Below, piece by piece: positions 6,525 to 16,597 of a DNA stretch of 64,000 nt. The notes beneath the pieces are model-generated. The model did no database searches. It had not been told where the DNA came from and worked only from the letters and a program-made list of their open reading frames with translations. The first letter of the stretch is position 1. Each line of letters opens with the position of its first letter. Made by a program: the position numbers and the translations under genes. The DNA comes from Bacteroidia bacterium (GTDB lineage Bacteria; Bacteroidota; Bacteroidia; SXHM01): the NCBI GenBank assembly GCA_022072225.1, contig JAJVIC010000017.1, positions 1-64,000 on the forward strand, given 5' to 3'.

Positions 6525-7811
6525 ATGAGCGAAAAAGCAACCATTATTTTAGAAGGAAAAAACTTTGAACTGCCCGTTATTACAGGCACAGAGAACGAAA
6601 AAGCAATTGACATAACAAAGCTCCGCGACCTTACCGGATACATCACCTTAGACTCGGGTTATAAGAACACCGGTGCTACTATCAGCCAGATTACGTATTT
6701 AGATGGCGAAACCGGTATCCTCCGTTACCGCGGCTACCCTATTGAACAACTTGCGGAAAAATCAAGTTTCCTGGAGGTGGCTTACCTGCTTATTTACGGG
6801 GCGCTTCCTACCAGCGACCAGTTTGATGATTTTTCAAAAAAGATAACACGCCATACACTTATACACGAAGACATGAAACGTTTCTATGAGGCGTTTCCTA
6901 AAAAAGCACACCCTATGGCTGTGTTGGCTTCAATGCTGTGTACGCTTTCAACTTTTTATCCTGAGTCGCAACAGACCAACCGCCCCTGGGAAGAAGTGGA
7001 AACAACGGTTCACCGCTTGCTAGCAAAAATTTCAACAATATCTGCATGGGCTTATAAAAACTCTGTAGGACATCCGGTTGTTTATCCTCAAAACAAATAC
7101 AACTATGTTGAGAATTTCCTGAACATGATGTTCTCAATGCCTACCGAAGAATATGAGATTGACCCGGTAATTGTGCAGGCGCTTGACAAACTTTTAATTC
7201 TTCATGCCGACCACGAACAGAACTGCTCAGCTTCTACAGTCCGTATGGTAGGTTCATCACATGCTAATTTATATTCTTCGGTTTCAGCCGGGGCTATTGC
7301 ACTGTGGGGACCGCTGCATGGCGGAGCCAATCAGGAAGTGATTGAGATGCTGCAAAAAATTCAGGCTGACGGAGGCAATTACAAAAAATGGGTTGAAAAA
7401 GCGAAAGACAAAAACGATTCGTTTAAACTCATGGGCTTTGGTCACAGAGTTTACAAAAACTTTGACCCGCGCGCTAAAATCATTAAGAAAGCATGCGATG
7501 ATGTATTGAATAAACTCGGCATCAACGATCCGATACTTGACCTTGCAAAACAACTCGAAGAAGTTGCGCTGAATGACCAGTATTTTGTAGAACGTAAACT
7601 TTATCCGAATGTGGATTTTTACTCAGGTATTATTTACAAAGCAATAGGTATTCCAACCGAAATGTTTACCGTTATGTTTGCTATGGGACGTCTGCCGGGC
7701 TGGATTGCACAATGGAAAGAAATGATTGCTGCAAAAGAACCTATCGGAAGACCAAGACAGATTTACACTGGTGAAACAGAACGTAATTACGTTCCGATAG
7801 CTAAGAGATAA
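6525..7811 (+). CDS. gltA: citrate synthase
   Basis: This 428-residue enzyme condenses oxaloacetate and acetyl-CoA to citrate, the entry step of the TCA cycle. It has the N-terminal small beta domain typical of the long (hexameric, gltA-type) enzymes, then the helical core. Catalytic motifs are GPLHGGANQE near residue 262 (active His), GFGHRVYKN near 305 (substrate His/Arg) and NVDFYSG near 363 (catalytic Asp). It is a free-standing gene with a 100-base leader region after cmk. The upstream stretch has TATACTTT as a possible weak -7 element. Confidence 0.97.
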   Translation: MSEKATIILEGKNFELPVITGTENEKAIDITKLRDLTGYITLDSGYKNTGATISQITYLDGETGILRYRGYPIEQLAEKSSFLEVAYLLIYGALPTSDQFDDFSKKITRHTLIHEDMKRFYEAFPKKAHPMAVLASMLCTLSTFYPESQQTNRPWEEVETTVHRLLAKISTISAWAYKNSVGHPVVYPQNKYNYVENFLNMMFSMPTEEYEIDPVIVQALDKLLILHADHEQNCSASTVRMVGSSHANLYSSVSAGAIALWGPLHGGANQEVIEMLQKIQADGGNYKKWVEKAKDKNDSFKLMGFGHRVYKNFDPRAKIIKKACDDVLNKLGINDPILDLAKQLEEVALNDQYFVERKLYPNVDFYSGIIYKAIGIPTEMFTVMFAMGRLPGWIAQWKEMIAAKEPIGRPRQIYTGETERNYVPIAKR

Positions 7812-7844
7812 AACCTCATGCTTCCTTCTCTTAAGGGAGAGGGC

Positions 7845-8831
7845 TTAAAGTCTTTCAACTAAATCAGCGAGCCGGTTACTATAGCCGGCTTCGTTGTCAT
7901 ACCAGCCTATTACTTTTACCATATGTCCAACTACTGAAGTGAGCTCTGCATCTAAAATACAGGAGTGAGGGTTGCCCACAATATCAATGGAAACTAGTGG
8001 CTCCGTTGAATACTCCAGAATACCTTTCATAGTGGTTTCGGCAGCTTTTTTAAATGCGGCATTTATTTCCTCTACCGTTGCATCTTTTTTCAGTGTACAG
8101 GTAATGTCAGTAAGCGAACCATCAGGAACAGGAACACGAAAGCCGCAACCACCCATTTTGCCTTCGAGGTGAGGGAATATTTTGGTGATGGCTTTTGCTG
8201 CTCCTGTTGTTGTTGGTATCATGGAAACGGCTGCAGCCCTTGCCCTGCGTAAATCCTTATGCGGTGCATCGTGCAAGCGCTGGTCGCCTGTATAGGAATG
8301 AACGGTGGAAATGTAACAGCTTTCAACGCCCCAGTTATCATCCAATACTTTTATCATGGGTGCACCGCAATTGGTGGTACACGATGCATTGGAAAGTATT
8401 TTCTCTGTTCCATCCAATATACTTTCATTTACACCCAACACAACTGTTTTCACATCGTCACCGCTTGCAGGAGCTGATATAATTACACGCTTTGCACCTG
8501 CTGTAAGATGAACAGATGCTTCACTGCTTTTGGTAAATTTTCCCGTACACTCAATTACAAAATCAACTGCCAACTCTTTCCAGGGAAGATTGGAAGGATC
8601 TTTCTCGGCAAACACTTTTATTTTCTTTCCGTTAATTATTAAGAAATCTGCGCCCGCTTCAACAGTACCGTTGAACTTACGATGCACCGAATCATATTTA
8701 AACAGATGCGCCAGTGTTATGGTATCCGTTAAATCATTGATGGCAACCACTTCCACTTTGTTTCTTTCCAACAAAGCACGCAGTGTTATTCTTCCTATTC
8801 TTCCGAAACCGTTGATGGCTATTTTTTTCAT
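7845..8831 (-). CDS. gap: glyceraldehyde-3-phosphate dehydrogenase
   Basis: This 328-residue enzyme oxidises glyceraldehyde-3-phosphate with NAD(P) and phosphate in glycolysis. It has the Rossmann start INGFGRIGR and the catalytic Cys151 in SNASCTTNC; the residue after this motif is Gly where Leu is common. The C-terminal WYDNEAGYSNR is present. Length and domain order are normal. It converges with gltA across a short gap containing a decayed GGGAGAGG-type repeat (about 7815-7850). A TATCTTTG box 25 bases upstream of the start supports its own promoter. Confidence 0.97.
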   Translation of the reverse strand: MKKIAINGFGRIGRITLRALLERNKVEVVAINDLTDTITLAHLFKYDSVHRKFNGTVEAGADFLIINGKKIKVFAEKDPSNLPWKELAVDFVIECTGKFTKSSEASVHLTAGAKRVIISAPASGDDVKTVVLGVNESILDGTEKILSNASCTTNCGAPMIKVLDDNWGVESCYISTVHSYTGDQRLHDAPHKDLRRARAAAVSMIPTTTGAAKAITKIFPHLEGKMGGCGFRVPVPDGSLTDITCTLKKDATVEEINAAFKKAAETTMKGILEYSTEPLVSIDIVGNPHSCILDAELTSVVGHMVKVIGWYDNEAGYSNRLADLVERL

Positions 8832-8856
8832 GAGAGGGATTAGTTATTAGAGGTGG

Positions 8857-8864
8857 CAAAGATA
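8857..8864 (-). promoter_or_regulatory. -7 element of gap
   Basis: On the minus strand TATCTTTG (8864-8857) matches TAnnTTTG and ends 25 bases before the start codon at 8831. A TTG at the usual distance is not obvious. Confidence 0.5.
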
Positions 8865-8888
8865 CTGCATAAAACAAACTAAGTATTG

Positions 8889-8958
8889 CCGTCATTGCGA
8901 GGTTTTTCACCGAAGCAATCCCAAAATGAGATTGCTTCGCTATTGCTCGCAATGACGG
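8889..8958. repeat. REP-like inverted repeat (GTCATTGCGAGG family)
   Basis: CCGTCATTGCGA at the left pairs with TCGCAATGACGG at the right, and GAAGCAATC pairs with GATTGCTTC inside. The same family occurs in half form at 25384-25428. It lies in the gap between gap and the secreted protease gene. Confidence 0.75.
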
Positions 8959-8963
8959 AAAAC

Positions 8964-8998
8964 AAAAGAGCCTCCGCGATAATCGCGGAGGCTCTTTT
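8964..8998. terminator. bidirectional-looking intrinsic terminator after the M43 protease gene
   Basis: A perfect 16-base stem (AAAAGAGCCTCCGCGA and its complement) surrounds the loop TAA, with A-rich and T-rich ends. It lies 19 bases past the stop of the leftward protease gene and would end that transcript. Confidence 0.85.
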
Positions 8999-9017
8999 AC
9001 TCTTGAGTTCTGTGATC

Positions 9018-11189
9018 TTACTGAACAATAAGTTTAACAGCAGCAGTATTATCGTTGTAGTTAAACTGCATGAAATAAATTCCGGCATCAATAGAGTTTA
9101 CATCAACGCTGTAAACCTGTTCGCCTGTACTTACGCTTCCGTTATAAATATTTGCTACGGTTCTGCCCAATACATCAACCAGGTTAAGTGATAAGTTACC
9201 GCTTTCAGGCAAATTAAGAGATACACGAGTTAAACCATTTGATGGATTGGGAAATACCTGAACTCCCAACATTGTTGCCAGTTCCTGAACCCCTGTTGCA
9301 TTTTCAATACGAACTGCATCTAGGTAAAAGTTATTACCATAACCATTTCCTACTTCATAGGTAAATTTAAACTTTACGTTATCAGAGTTGGCTGCACCTG
9401 CAGGCAGGTTAACCTGTTTCTCATTCCAGATGCTTTGTGCATTCGGAACATACGAATCGGAATACAAGCCAGCGTTTATCAGATTATCACCGGACAAGGC
9501 AAGCTGCGGAATTTGTGTCCAGCTTTGCCCGCAGTTGGTTGAGTAGAATACTTTGAAAGCATCACCATTTACGGTAAATTCAAAAGGTATGGTATGGTCG
9601 CCAAGAAAAGTTGTGCTTGCGCCTGAATACTGATACTTTAAAACTACAGGCGATTGTAAATTGCTAAGATTGTATGAAGGTGAAACAATTTCTTCAATTT
9701 CAGTAGGTGTATTTCCGAAATTTCTAACCCTTAAAACTCCACCGCCTGAAGGTGTGTAAAGATTTCCTGCAATTTCCCATTTGTTAGCTGTATTGTCAGA
9801 GTTGATAAGCACCCAGTTATTATCAAAATCGCTTTGACTTTCAAAATCTTCAAAATAGGTCCAATCGGCATTTTGCTGAGCAACATCCGAAGCTATATGA
9901 ATGTAAGATGTTTTGGTTTCGCTGTCTGTACCAGCTGCATTGGAAATTGTCAGGGTTACCTCATAAGTACCCGGATTGGCATACGTTACATTTGGTGAAG
10001 CAACATCAGATGTCTCAGGGCTTCCTCCGGGAAATGACCACTGACGGGTAACACTTGAACCGGTAACAATTCCATTGTATGAGTTATCATCAAAATTAAC
10101 TGTAACTCCTGTGCAGGCAAATGTTTTGTTTGCTAAAAAGTCAGCAATTGGAGGGCATGCTACATCTGCATAATCATCGTGCGTACCTGTAAGCCATTGA
10201 TTTTCCTGAGACCAGAGATATGAGCGGATACCATTGTTTCCGTTAGGTCCTGTTAATACATACTCCATGCGTTCGCATTGCCCTTGGGTAAACATAAACT
10301 GACACTCGTCATTTGAGTAATCCATGTAGTTCACCATCATTTCGCCATAAGGATTTGTATTATCGCAGGTATCGGCAGGGAAATAAGGAAAATCATCGTA
10401 ACAAATTCCGAAATTAGGACCGAATGCAGCAGGAGTGTCGTTTACCTGATCGCTACCGCAATCATCATCACCCCATATGTGAATCAGATTTAGCCAGTGT
10501 CCGGCTTCGTGAACAAGAGTTCTGCCTTCAGCAGCACTTGCAGTTCCTATACTTCCGCACATACTGTGCAACAGTACAACACCATCGGTTCCGCACAAAC
10601 CTGACGCAGGAAATTGTGCATAACCCAAAACGGTTCCAAATTCAGTTTCAACACCTATGCTTTTTACAACCCATACATTAAAGTAGCTGTAGCAATTCCA
10701 GTCTATCAAATCTTTAACACCATTTTCGTTTGAAGCCGAATTGGTTTTATTTGAATAGGTGCGGGTAATTCCTTCTGTACAATTGCCCTGAGGATCAAGT
10801 TTAGCCAACCTAAATTCAATATCCAGTCCGCCAGCAACAGCAAGAAAAGGAGCCGGTACATTTGACTGATTATTTTCGGCTCTGAAACATTCGTTCAAAA
10901 TCGCAACCTGATCTTCAATCTGTGCTTTAGAAATATTTTCACTTCCTCCTTCGTGTATTACGTGAAATACTGTTGGTATAATGTATTTCTCTCCTTCTCT
11001 GAAACCTATTGGTTTATTAGCTCTCCATTCCTGAAAACCGCGCTCAAACGCTTCGCGCTCTGCTGCCAGTTGCGGATTTTTGGCCATTTCCTGCTTCAGT
11101 ACTATATCAGTTCCGCACTTATGTTGCGCAAACGATGTTGAAAAGGCGGCAGTTAAAATTAAGGCAGTTGTAAGTAGTTTTTTACTCAT
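9018..11189 (-). CDS. secreted M43 (cytophagalysin-type) metalloprotease with PKD domain and T9SS sorting tail
   Basis: With the start at 11189 (a longer frame adds 14 residues before the signal peptide) this is a 723-residue protein. A signal peptide ending TSFAQ is followed by a propeptide, then an M43 catalytic domain with the zinc motif HEAGHWLNLIH around residue 230 and the Met-turn region VNYMDYSNDECQFMFTQGQ about 75 residues later. A PKD domain follows (QWSFPGG and neighbours), then a beta-sandwich (about residues 440-620), and a type A T9SS tail starting VFPNPSNG and ending in KLIVQ. It should be a surface-attached or released protease. It has no close operon partner. Confidence 0.92.
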   Translation of the reverse strand: MSKKLLTTALILTAAFSTSFAQHKCGTDIVLKQEMAKNPQLAAEREAFERGFQEWRANKPIGFREGEKYIIPTVFHVIHEGGSENISKAQIEDQVAILNECFRAENNQSNVPAPFLAVAGGLDIEFRLAKLDPQGNCTEGITRTYSNKTNSASNENGVKDLIDWNCYSYFNVWVVKSIGVETEFGTVLGYAQFPASGLCGTDGVVLLHSMCGSIGTASAAEGRTLVHEAGHWLNLIHIWGDDDCGSDQVNDTPAAFGPNFGICYDDFPYFPADTCDNTNPYGEMMVNYMDYSNDECQFMFTQGQCERMEYVLTGPNGNNGIRSYLWSQENQWLTGTHDDYADVACPPIADFLANKTFACTGVTVNFDDNSYNGIVTGSSVTRQWSFPGGSPETSDVASPNVTYANPGTYEVTLTISNAAGTDSETKTSYIHIASDVAQQNADWTYFEDFESQSDFDNNWVLINSDNTANKWEIAGNLYTPSGGGVLRVRNFGNTPTEIEEIVSPSYNLSNLQSPVVLKYQYSGASTTFLGDHTIPFEFTVNGDAFKVFYSTNCGQSWTQIPQLALSGDNLINAGLYSDSYVPNAQSIWNEKQVNLPAGAANSDNVKFKFTYEVGNGYGNNFYLDAVRIENATGVQELATMLGVQVFPNPSNGLTRVSLNLPESGNLSLNLVDVLGRTVANIYNGSVSTGEQVYSVDVNSIDAGIYFMQFNYNDNTAAVKLIVQ

Positions 11190-11323
11190 TGAAATTATAT
11201 TTGAATTATGGTATTCGTGAGAAAAGTTCATTGTATTATTTTTTTTAGCGAAGGCAAATATATTCTCTTAAAGCGGATAAACAAAAACAAGTTTTTCGAA
11301 TTTTATACAAGTCAAAAGAAAAA

Positions 11324-12178
11324 TCAGAACATGTGTTTCTCGGCATGATAAGAAGAGCGTACGAGCGGACCGCTCTCAACGTAGCGAAAACCTTTAGCTA
11401 ATCCTGCTTTTTTATACATCTCAAAGGTGTCGGGTTTAACAAATTCAACTACCGGTAAATGTTTGCGCGTAGGCTGCAAATATTGTCCTATGGTTAGCAC
11501 ATCCAGACCAACATTTATCAAATCGTCCATTGTTTCAAGCACCTCTTCTTCTTTTTCGCCAAGACCAACCATTATTCCTGATTTGGTACGCATGCCGCCC
11601 TGCTTAAGGCGTTTTAGTACTTCAAGGCTACGGTCGTATTTGGCTTGTATGCGGACTTCTTTTGTAAGTCTGCGGACAGTTTCCATATTGTGTGACACTA
11701 TTTCGGGTGCTGCATCAATAATGCGTTGCAAATTTTCCCAATCGCCACGAAAATCAGGTATTAATGTTTCTAATGTTGTTTCAGGGCTTACTTTTCTTAT
11801 CTCCTTAATGGTTTCAGCCCAAATAACAGAGCCACCATCTTTTAATTCATCCCGGTCAACCGAAGTAATAACGCAATGTTTAACACCCATCAGTTTTACC
11901 GATTCGGCAACACGTTTGGGTTCCTCCAAATCAACAGGCAAAGGCCTGCCGGTTGCTACAGCGCAAAACCCGCAGGAGCGGGTGCAGATGTTACCTAATA
12001 TCATAAATGTAGCGGTACCGGCACCCCAACATTCGCCCATATTGGGGCAATTGCCGCTTTGACAAATGGTATGCAGTTTATGTTTGCTTACTATTTCGCG
12101 TACTTTGAGATAGCTTTCTCCTGTTGGGAGTTTTACACGCAGCCAATCAGGCTTTTTAATTCTATGTTCTGAAATCAC
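11324..12178 (-). CDS. lipA: lipoyl synthase
   Basis: This 284-residue radical-SAM enzyme inserts two sulfurs into octanoyl groups on 2-oxoacid dehydrogenases and GcvH. Both iron-sulfur clusters are visible: the auxiliary-cluster cysteines 39, 44 and 50 ([12 protein letters not shown]) and the radical-SAM cysteines 65, 69 and 72 (CTRSCGFC). The C-terminal RSSYHAEKH contains the conserved Arg-Ser-Ser-Tyr motif. Length is normal. Two heptamers TTTTGAC lie directly upstream (12180-12193). It is followed by no obvious partner; lipB is not in this window. Confidence 0.97.
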   Translation of the reverse strand: MISEHRIKKPDWLRVKLPTGESYLKVREIVSKHKLHTICQSGNCPNMGECWGAGTATFMILGNICTRSCGFCAVATGRPLPVDLEEPKRVAESVKLMGVKHCVITSVDRDELKDGGSVIWAETIKEIRKVSPETTLETLIPDFRGDWENLQRIIDAAPEIVSHNMETVRRLTKEVRIQAKYDRSLEVLKRLKQGGMRTKSGIMVGLGEKEEEVLETMDDLINVGLDVLTIGQYLQPTRKHLPVVEFVKPDTFEMYKKAGLAKGFRYVESGPLVRSSYHAEKHMF

Positions 12179-12216
12179 TTTTTGACTTTTGACTTTACAG
12201 CTTCTGATTTAATCTC

Positions 12217-13032
12217 CTAATACCACTTAGTTCCGAAATTTATACCGATGTAAAGCGAAATAAAATACGGATAATTATCGGCAAATGCCATGATTGGAAC
12301 TGTTTTATAATAACCGTCAATAACAATACCTGCTTCTATGGCTTTAATATTGTCCTGGCGCGATGCATATTCAAAACTCATTCCTGCTTTCACATACAAA
12401 CCGGGGTAAACTTTCAACTGATCTAATCCTTTCGTAAAAGGTGCTTTGCCGTAAATATTATCTATGTAATGTTTATTCGGATCGTATTTTTCGGTTGATA
12501 AACTAAATTCGAAGGGAACATTCGTAGGGACAAGAATTTCTAAATAGACCGGTTTAGCAAAACCCAGTGAAACACCACCATAAAGATGAGCACGCAATTC
12601 AACACCACCACCTCTGCGGTCCTGACGGTGCACCACAACCCATTGGCCTCCATAGCCAATTCGGCCTATAGTAAACGTGTTCAACTTACCATATATAAAA
12701 CCTTTTGAATTTTCGAAATACGGATTAACCGACTTAAACTCTTTAGGATGTTTCATGCTCACAATATCCAGTTCGAGCATTCGTTTCAACTTTGCAGTTT
12801 TATGTTTACCTCTGCGCAGGTTTATGCCCCATCCATTGCTGTGCAGTAATAAACCTCCAGTAAATTCATGCTTAAGCAGTATTTCGCGGTCTTCGAGATT
12901 TGCTGTATCAGCAGGCGGTTCAAAACGTTCGGGCTTGCTATTTGTTTTATCAATCGATTCCTTATTTTCCTGGGCTACAACTACTGTTATTGCAAAAAAA
13001 AGTAATGAGACAAACGATAGTTTTCTGAGCAT
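12217..13032 (-). CDS. conserved Bacteroidota outer-membrane protein, function unknown
   Basis: This 271-residue protein has a signal peptide (about residues 1-20, ending VVVAQ), a short polar linker, then an alternating strand pattern rich in Gly and aromatic residues and ending in GINFGTKWY. The terminal aromatic residue suits recognition by the BAM machinery, so an outer-membrane beta-barrel is likely. I do not recognise a named family. It is upstream of lipA and runs in the same direction with a 38-base gap. A TACCTTTG promoter box lies 19 bases before the start codon. Confidence 0.7.
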   Translation of the reverse strand: MLRKLSFVSLLFFAITVVVAQENKESIDKTNSKPERFEPPADTANLEDREILLKHEFTGGLLLHSNGWGINLRRGKHKTAKLKRMLELDIVSMKHPKEFKSVNPYFENSKGFIYGKLNTFTIGRIGYGGQWVVVHRQDRRGGGVELRAHLYGGVSLGFAKPVYLEILVPTNVPFEFSLSTEKYDPNKHYIDNIYGKAPFTKGLDQLKVYPGLYVKAGMSFEYASRQDNIKAIEAGIVIDGYYKTVPIMAFADNYPYFISLYIGINFGTKWY

Positions 13033-13051
13033 GAATATTGGCTGAGGCTCA

Positions 13052-13059
13052 CAAAGGTA
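13052..13059 (-). promoter_or_regulatory. -7 element of the outer-membrane protein gene at 12217-13032
   Basis: TACCTTTG on the minus strand fits TAnnTTTG and ends 19 bases before the start codon at 13032. Confidence 0.5.
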
Positions 13060-13112
13060 AAAAGAAATAATTGATTTGATTTGTGATAACGACAGCTAAT
13101 AATTATCCTTGC

Positions 13113-13595
13113 ATGATGAAGCATTTACCTTTTTTTTTAATTTTAATTCTGTATGCCTGCAAACCTGTTGAAAAGACAGAGCAAACAGCCACTGCCCCAA
13201 CGATAACTCAAGCCTCTGATCAGGCAGCTTCAAATAAAGCGATTATACAAGCAAAATTAGTATCAATTGATGACTTCCGTGATAGCGATGGCCCTTGTTC
13301 CAAAGCAGCTTGTAAAGCAGTTATTAAAATAGAAAATATAAAACAAAAAGGTAAACTTTTTCAACTTGAAAATACAGAAGAACTCTTGCCTGTTTTCTTT
13401 GCATTTACAATCGGTCCGGCCAATTCAACACTATTTCCAGGCCTGAAAACCAGTTATCCCGGACTTTCTGTAAATGATATATTTGAAGCCGAAATAGAAT
13501 GTAGGCCTGCACTTGGCGATAGCTATTTTTATACGATTTACGCTTATAAAAAACACGAAAACAACTCCCAAAAACAACATCACATTGAAAAGTAA
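13113..13595 (+). CDS. putative lipoprotein, unknown function
   Basis: This 160-residue protein starts at the double ATG 13113/13116 and has a short signal with lipobox LYAC (Cys16). A Thr/Ala/Gln-rich linker to about residue 45 is followed by a compact domain with two nearby cysteines (GPCSKAACKA) and a Cys later in ECRPALG. The alternating hydrophobic pattern suggests a small beta-barrel, perhaps OB-like, but no family is recognised. The last codons overlap the start of the large T9SS protein, suggesting translational coupling. Confidence 0.68.
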   Translation: MMKHLPFFLILILYACKPVEKTEQTATAPTITQASDQAASNKAIIQAKLVSIDDFRDSDGPCSKAACKAVIKIENIKQKGKLFQLENTEELLPVFFAFTIGPANSTLFPGLKTSYPGLSVNDIFEAEIECRPALGDSYFYTIYAYKKHENNSQKQHHIEK

Positions 13596-16407
13596 AATTA
13601 TTCTCACACTACTGTTTGCTGCACCGATTGCTTTGTTATATTTCACAGAAAAACACTCTTTTAAAGCACTCAATGTACCTGCAGACGCATCCACAACAGG
13701 AAGCATACGCCAGCAAAGCAAAAGGCTTCAATGGGAGTGGCAACGTCTGCACGATCCTGCAACCGGTAAAATACCGGCCGGCATGCGTGCCAAAGAACTT
13801 GCTTTTGCCCAAACATTGCCCAAAGATTCAGATTTTGAAATTGAGAAATCCGGTACAGGACAAGATTTTACATTACAGGGGCCGTACAACGTAGGTGGGC
13901 GTACCCGAGGACTGGCTATTGATATTACCAACGAAAACATTGTATTCGCTGGTAGCGTTTCAGGAGGCTTGTATCGCAGTACCGATGGGGGTAATACCTG
14001 GCAAAAGGTTACTTCACCACAACAATACCTTGGTGTAACATCCATAGTTCAGGATACACGCACCGGGCATACCAACAACTGGTATTTCTCATCAGGTGAA
14101 GGCTATGGAACTTCTGCAAGTGCTGACGAAGCATTTTACCTGGGTGACGGTATTTTTAAATCAACCGATGGTGGCCTTTCTTGGAATCCACTGGAAGCTA
14201 CTGCAAACGGAAACCCTCAATCCTTTACAACCAACTGGCAGGTAATATGGAACTTAGCCACCCATCCGGATGACTCCTCTGATGTATTGTTTGCCGCAAC
14301 GTATGGTGCCATTTATAAAAGCACTGACGGAGGCAGCAACTGGACTACATCCATAGCCAGCTCGGTATCAGGAAGCGATTCTTATTTCACTGATGTGGCC
14401 TGCACATCAACAGGCGTTGTGTATGCAACCCTAAGCAGTGACGGACAAAAGGGCGGCATCTGGCGCTCTGCTGACGGAACTGCACCATTTGTAGATATTA
14501 CTCCGGACAATTTTTTCAACGGGAATGACACCATTCACTGGCCCGGTGTGTACGACCGAACTGTAATCGGCATTGACCCCAACAACGAAAATGTAGTTTA
14601 TTTTCTTGCCCACTCACCGGGCTATGGACTGGCATCACTCGATTTTCAGGGTGATACCAACTGGGTCTCGTTCTGGAAATATGAATACCTGAGTGGCGAT
14701 GGCGACACAACAGGTGGTTTCTGGACTGACCTTTCACAAAACCTTCCTTTTGACGGCAGCGCATTAGGAAATATTGTATTGCAGGGGTCTTATAATATGC
14801 ATGTAAAAGTAATGCCCGGAAATTCAAATATTGTGTTCATCTGCGGTACCAATATCTACCGAAGCACTGACGGATTTACCACTAACACCAATACCACACA
14901 AATAGGCGGATACGGTATTGGTGCAATATTGCCTTTCTATACTTCTTATCTCAACCACCATTCAGATGTACATAATCTCACCTTCCTTCCTTCCAATCCG
15001 GATATATTGATTTCGGCAACTGATGGAGGACTTTATAAAACCGACAACTGTCTCGCAGATACCGTTGCATGGACTTCGCTCAACAACGGCTATTATACAT
15101 CACAATACTATACTGTAGCCATTGACCACGGAACAGAAGGCAGCAATGTAATTACCGGAGGTCTGCAAGACTGGGGTTCGTGGTGGACAAATTCCCCGGA
15201 TCCTCTGGCAACATGGACACACCCTTCGCATGGCGATGGTGCCTACTGTGCTGTTAAAGATGGAGGCGGCACTTATTACTTTTCGCGCCAAGAAGGAAAA
15301 ATGATGAAAGCCACCCTTGACAACAATGGCAATGTAACTGCATTTAAACGATTCGACCCTATAGGCGCGTCAAAAGACAATTACCAGTTTATTAACCCAT
15401 TTGTACTTGACCCTGTTGACAATAATATTCTTTACTTAAGCGAAGGTCCAAACCTTTGGCGCAATGATGCACTTGCAGATATAACTCTTGATGGTTCGTG
15501 GGATACTATTAGCACAGGCTGGCAAAAATTTTCGTGGCATTTGACCGACACTACCCAGCACATTTCATGCTTTGCAGTTTCAACCGAACCGGCACACCGT
15601 CTCTATTTCGGCACCAGCAAAAAGAAAATTTACAAAGTAAATAACGCACATACAGGCAATCCAACTCCAGTTGATATAACAGCTTCCAATATGCCTGTTG
15701 CAGGTTATGTAACAGCCTTAGCCGTTGACCCGCGCGATGGCGATAAAGTAATGGCCGTATTCAGCAACTATAAAGTTTACAGCATCTGGTATTCAGATAA
15801 TGGAGGATCAAGCTGGAAAAAAGTTGCAGGAAATTTAGAACAAACACAATCAGGCTCGGGGAATGGACCTTCGATTCGTACAGCCAGCATACTTCCGGTT
15901 GGTGACGGCACAATTTATCTTATTGGTGCCAGCACTGGCCTTTACGCTACTGATACACTCATTGCCGATTCAACTGTTTGGATTCAACAAGGCGCAAATA
16001 CTATTGGTAATGCAGTAGTTAACATGATTGACACCCGGTCAAGTGATGGATTTACTGTTATTGCCACGCACGGCAATGGGCTTTATACTACTTACTACAC
16101 TTCGGTTTCTGAAATAGCCGGAATTAAAGATAATAAATGGCCAAGTATTACTAATGTTTTATCGCTTTACCCTAATCCTGCTCAAAATAATACAACCGTT
16201 GAATTTGAATTATTTGAAAAAACAAATGTTACAATAATTATCTATGACGAGGCGGGACGTGAAGTTCAGGAAGTTTTAAAAACTCAGATCAACAAGGGGA
16301 AGCACATTATTCTTGTGAACACAGCCAATCTAAAGGCAGGTATCTATTATTGCACATTTACAACACCTTTGTACAGAACAAGCAGGTCGTTAATTATTGT
16401 AAAATAA
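13585..16407 (+). CDS. secreted VPS10/sialidase-like beta-propeller protein with T9SS sorting tail
   Basis: There is no ATG near the N-terminus in this frame. The TTG at 13585 gives a good signal sequence (KSKIILTLLFAAPIALLYF) and a 940-residue protein, and overlaps the preceding lipoprotein stop. Repeated Asp-box motifs such as STDGGNTW, STDGGLSW and STDGGSNW mark sortilin/BNR-type propellers through about residue 830. The last 90 residues are a type A T9SS domain (LYPNPAQNN, then DEAGREV and a final RSLIIVK). The sialidase catalytic set is not evident, so it may bind or degrade polymers in another way. It is expected on the surface or released. Confidence 0.85.
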   Translation: MKSKIILTLLFAAPIALLYFTEKHSFKALNVPADASTTGSIRQQSKRLQWEWQRLHDPATGKIPAGMRAKELAFAQTLPKDSDFEIEKSGTGQDFTLQGPYNVGGRTRGLAIDITNENIVFAGSVSGGLYRSTDGGNTWQKVTSPQQYLGVTSIVQDTRTGHTNNWYFSSGEGYGTSASADEAFYLGDGIFKSTDGGLSWNPLEATANGNPQSFTTNWQVIWNLATHPDDSSDVLFAATYGAIYKSTDGGSNWTTSIASSVSGSDSYFTDVACTSTGVVYATLSSDGQKGGIWRSADGTAPFVDITPDNFFNGNDTIHWPGVYDRTVIGIDPNNENVVYFLAHSPGYGLASLDFQGDTNWVSFWKYEYLSGDGDTTGGFWTDLSQNLPFDGSALGNIVLQGSYNMHVKVMPGNSNIVFICGTNIYRSTDGFTTNTNTTQIGGYGIGAILPFYTSYLNHHSDVHNLTFLPSNPDILISATDGGLYKTDNCLADTVAWTSLNNGYYTSQYYTVAIDHGTEGSNVITGGLQDWGSWWTNSPDPLATWTHPSHGDGAYCAVKDGGGTYYFSRQEGKMMKATLDNNGNVTAFKRFDPIGASKDNYQFINPFVLDPVDNNILYLSEGPNLWRNDALADITLDGSWDTISTGWQKFSWHLTDTTQHISCFAVSTEPAHRLYFGTSKKKIYKVNNAHTGNPTPVDITASNMPVAGYVTALAVDPRDGDKVMAVFSNYKVYSIWYSDNGGSSWKKVAGNLEQTQSGSGNGPSIRTASILPVGDGTIYLIGASTGLYATDTLIADSTVWIQQGANTIGNAVVNMIDTRSSDGFTVIATHGNGLYTTYYTSVSEIAGIKDNKWPSITNVLSLYPNPAQNNTTVEFELFEKTNVTIIIYDEAGREVQEVLKTQINKGKHIILVNTANLKAGIYYCTFTTPLYRTSRSLIIVK

Positions 16408-16510
16408 CGTATTCTATTATCCTTAGCTTTAAGAATGGAAAATTTACTTCTACAATCAAGCTATAACAACGTACATTAATAGCTTATTTATCATTTAAAT
16501 TTTAAAAAAC
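16408..16510. other. AT-rich start of the padR upstream region
   Basis: This is the first part of a 325-base gap before padR. It is AT-rich and I see no gene or clear terminator here; the notable parts of the gap are the two palindromes and the promoter listed separately. Confidence 0.4.
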
Positions 16511-16537
16511 ATAGTATTATGTATCGCATACTACTAT
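16511..16537. promoter_or_regulatory. palindromic operator copy 1 upstream of padR
   Basis: ATAGTATTATG and CATACTACTAT form an 11-base inverted repeat with one mismatch around TATCG. It has the same design as the copy at 16598-16622, and the centres are about 86 bases apart, roughly eight helical turns. Confidence 0.65.
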
Positions 16538-16597
16538 ATTTTTACAAATTTTTTATAACTGATAATCAATAATTTATACATAAATATACTAATATTT

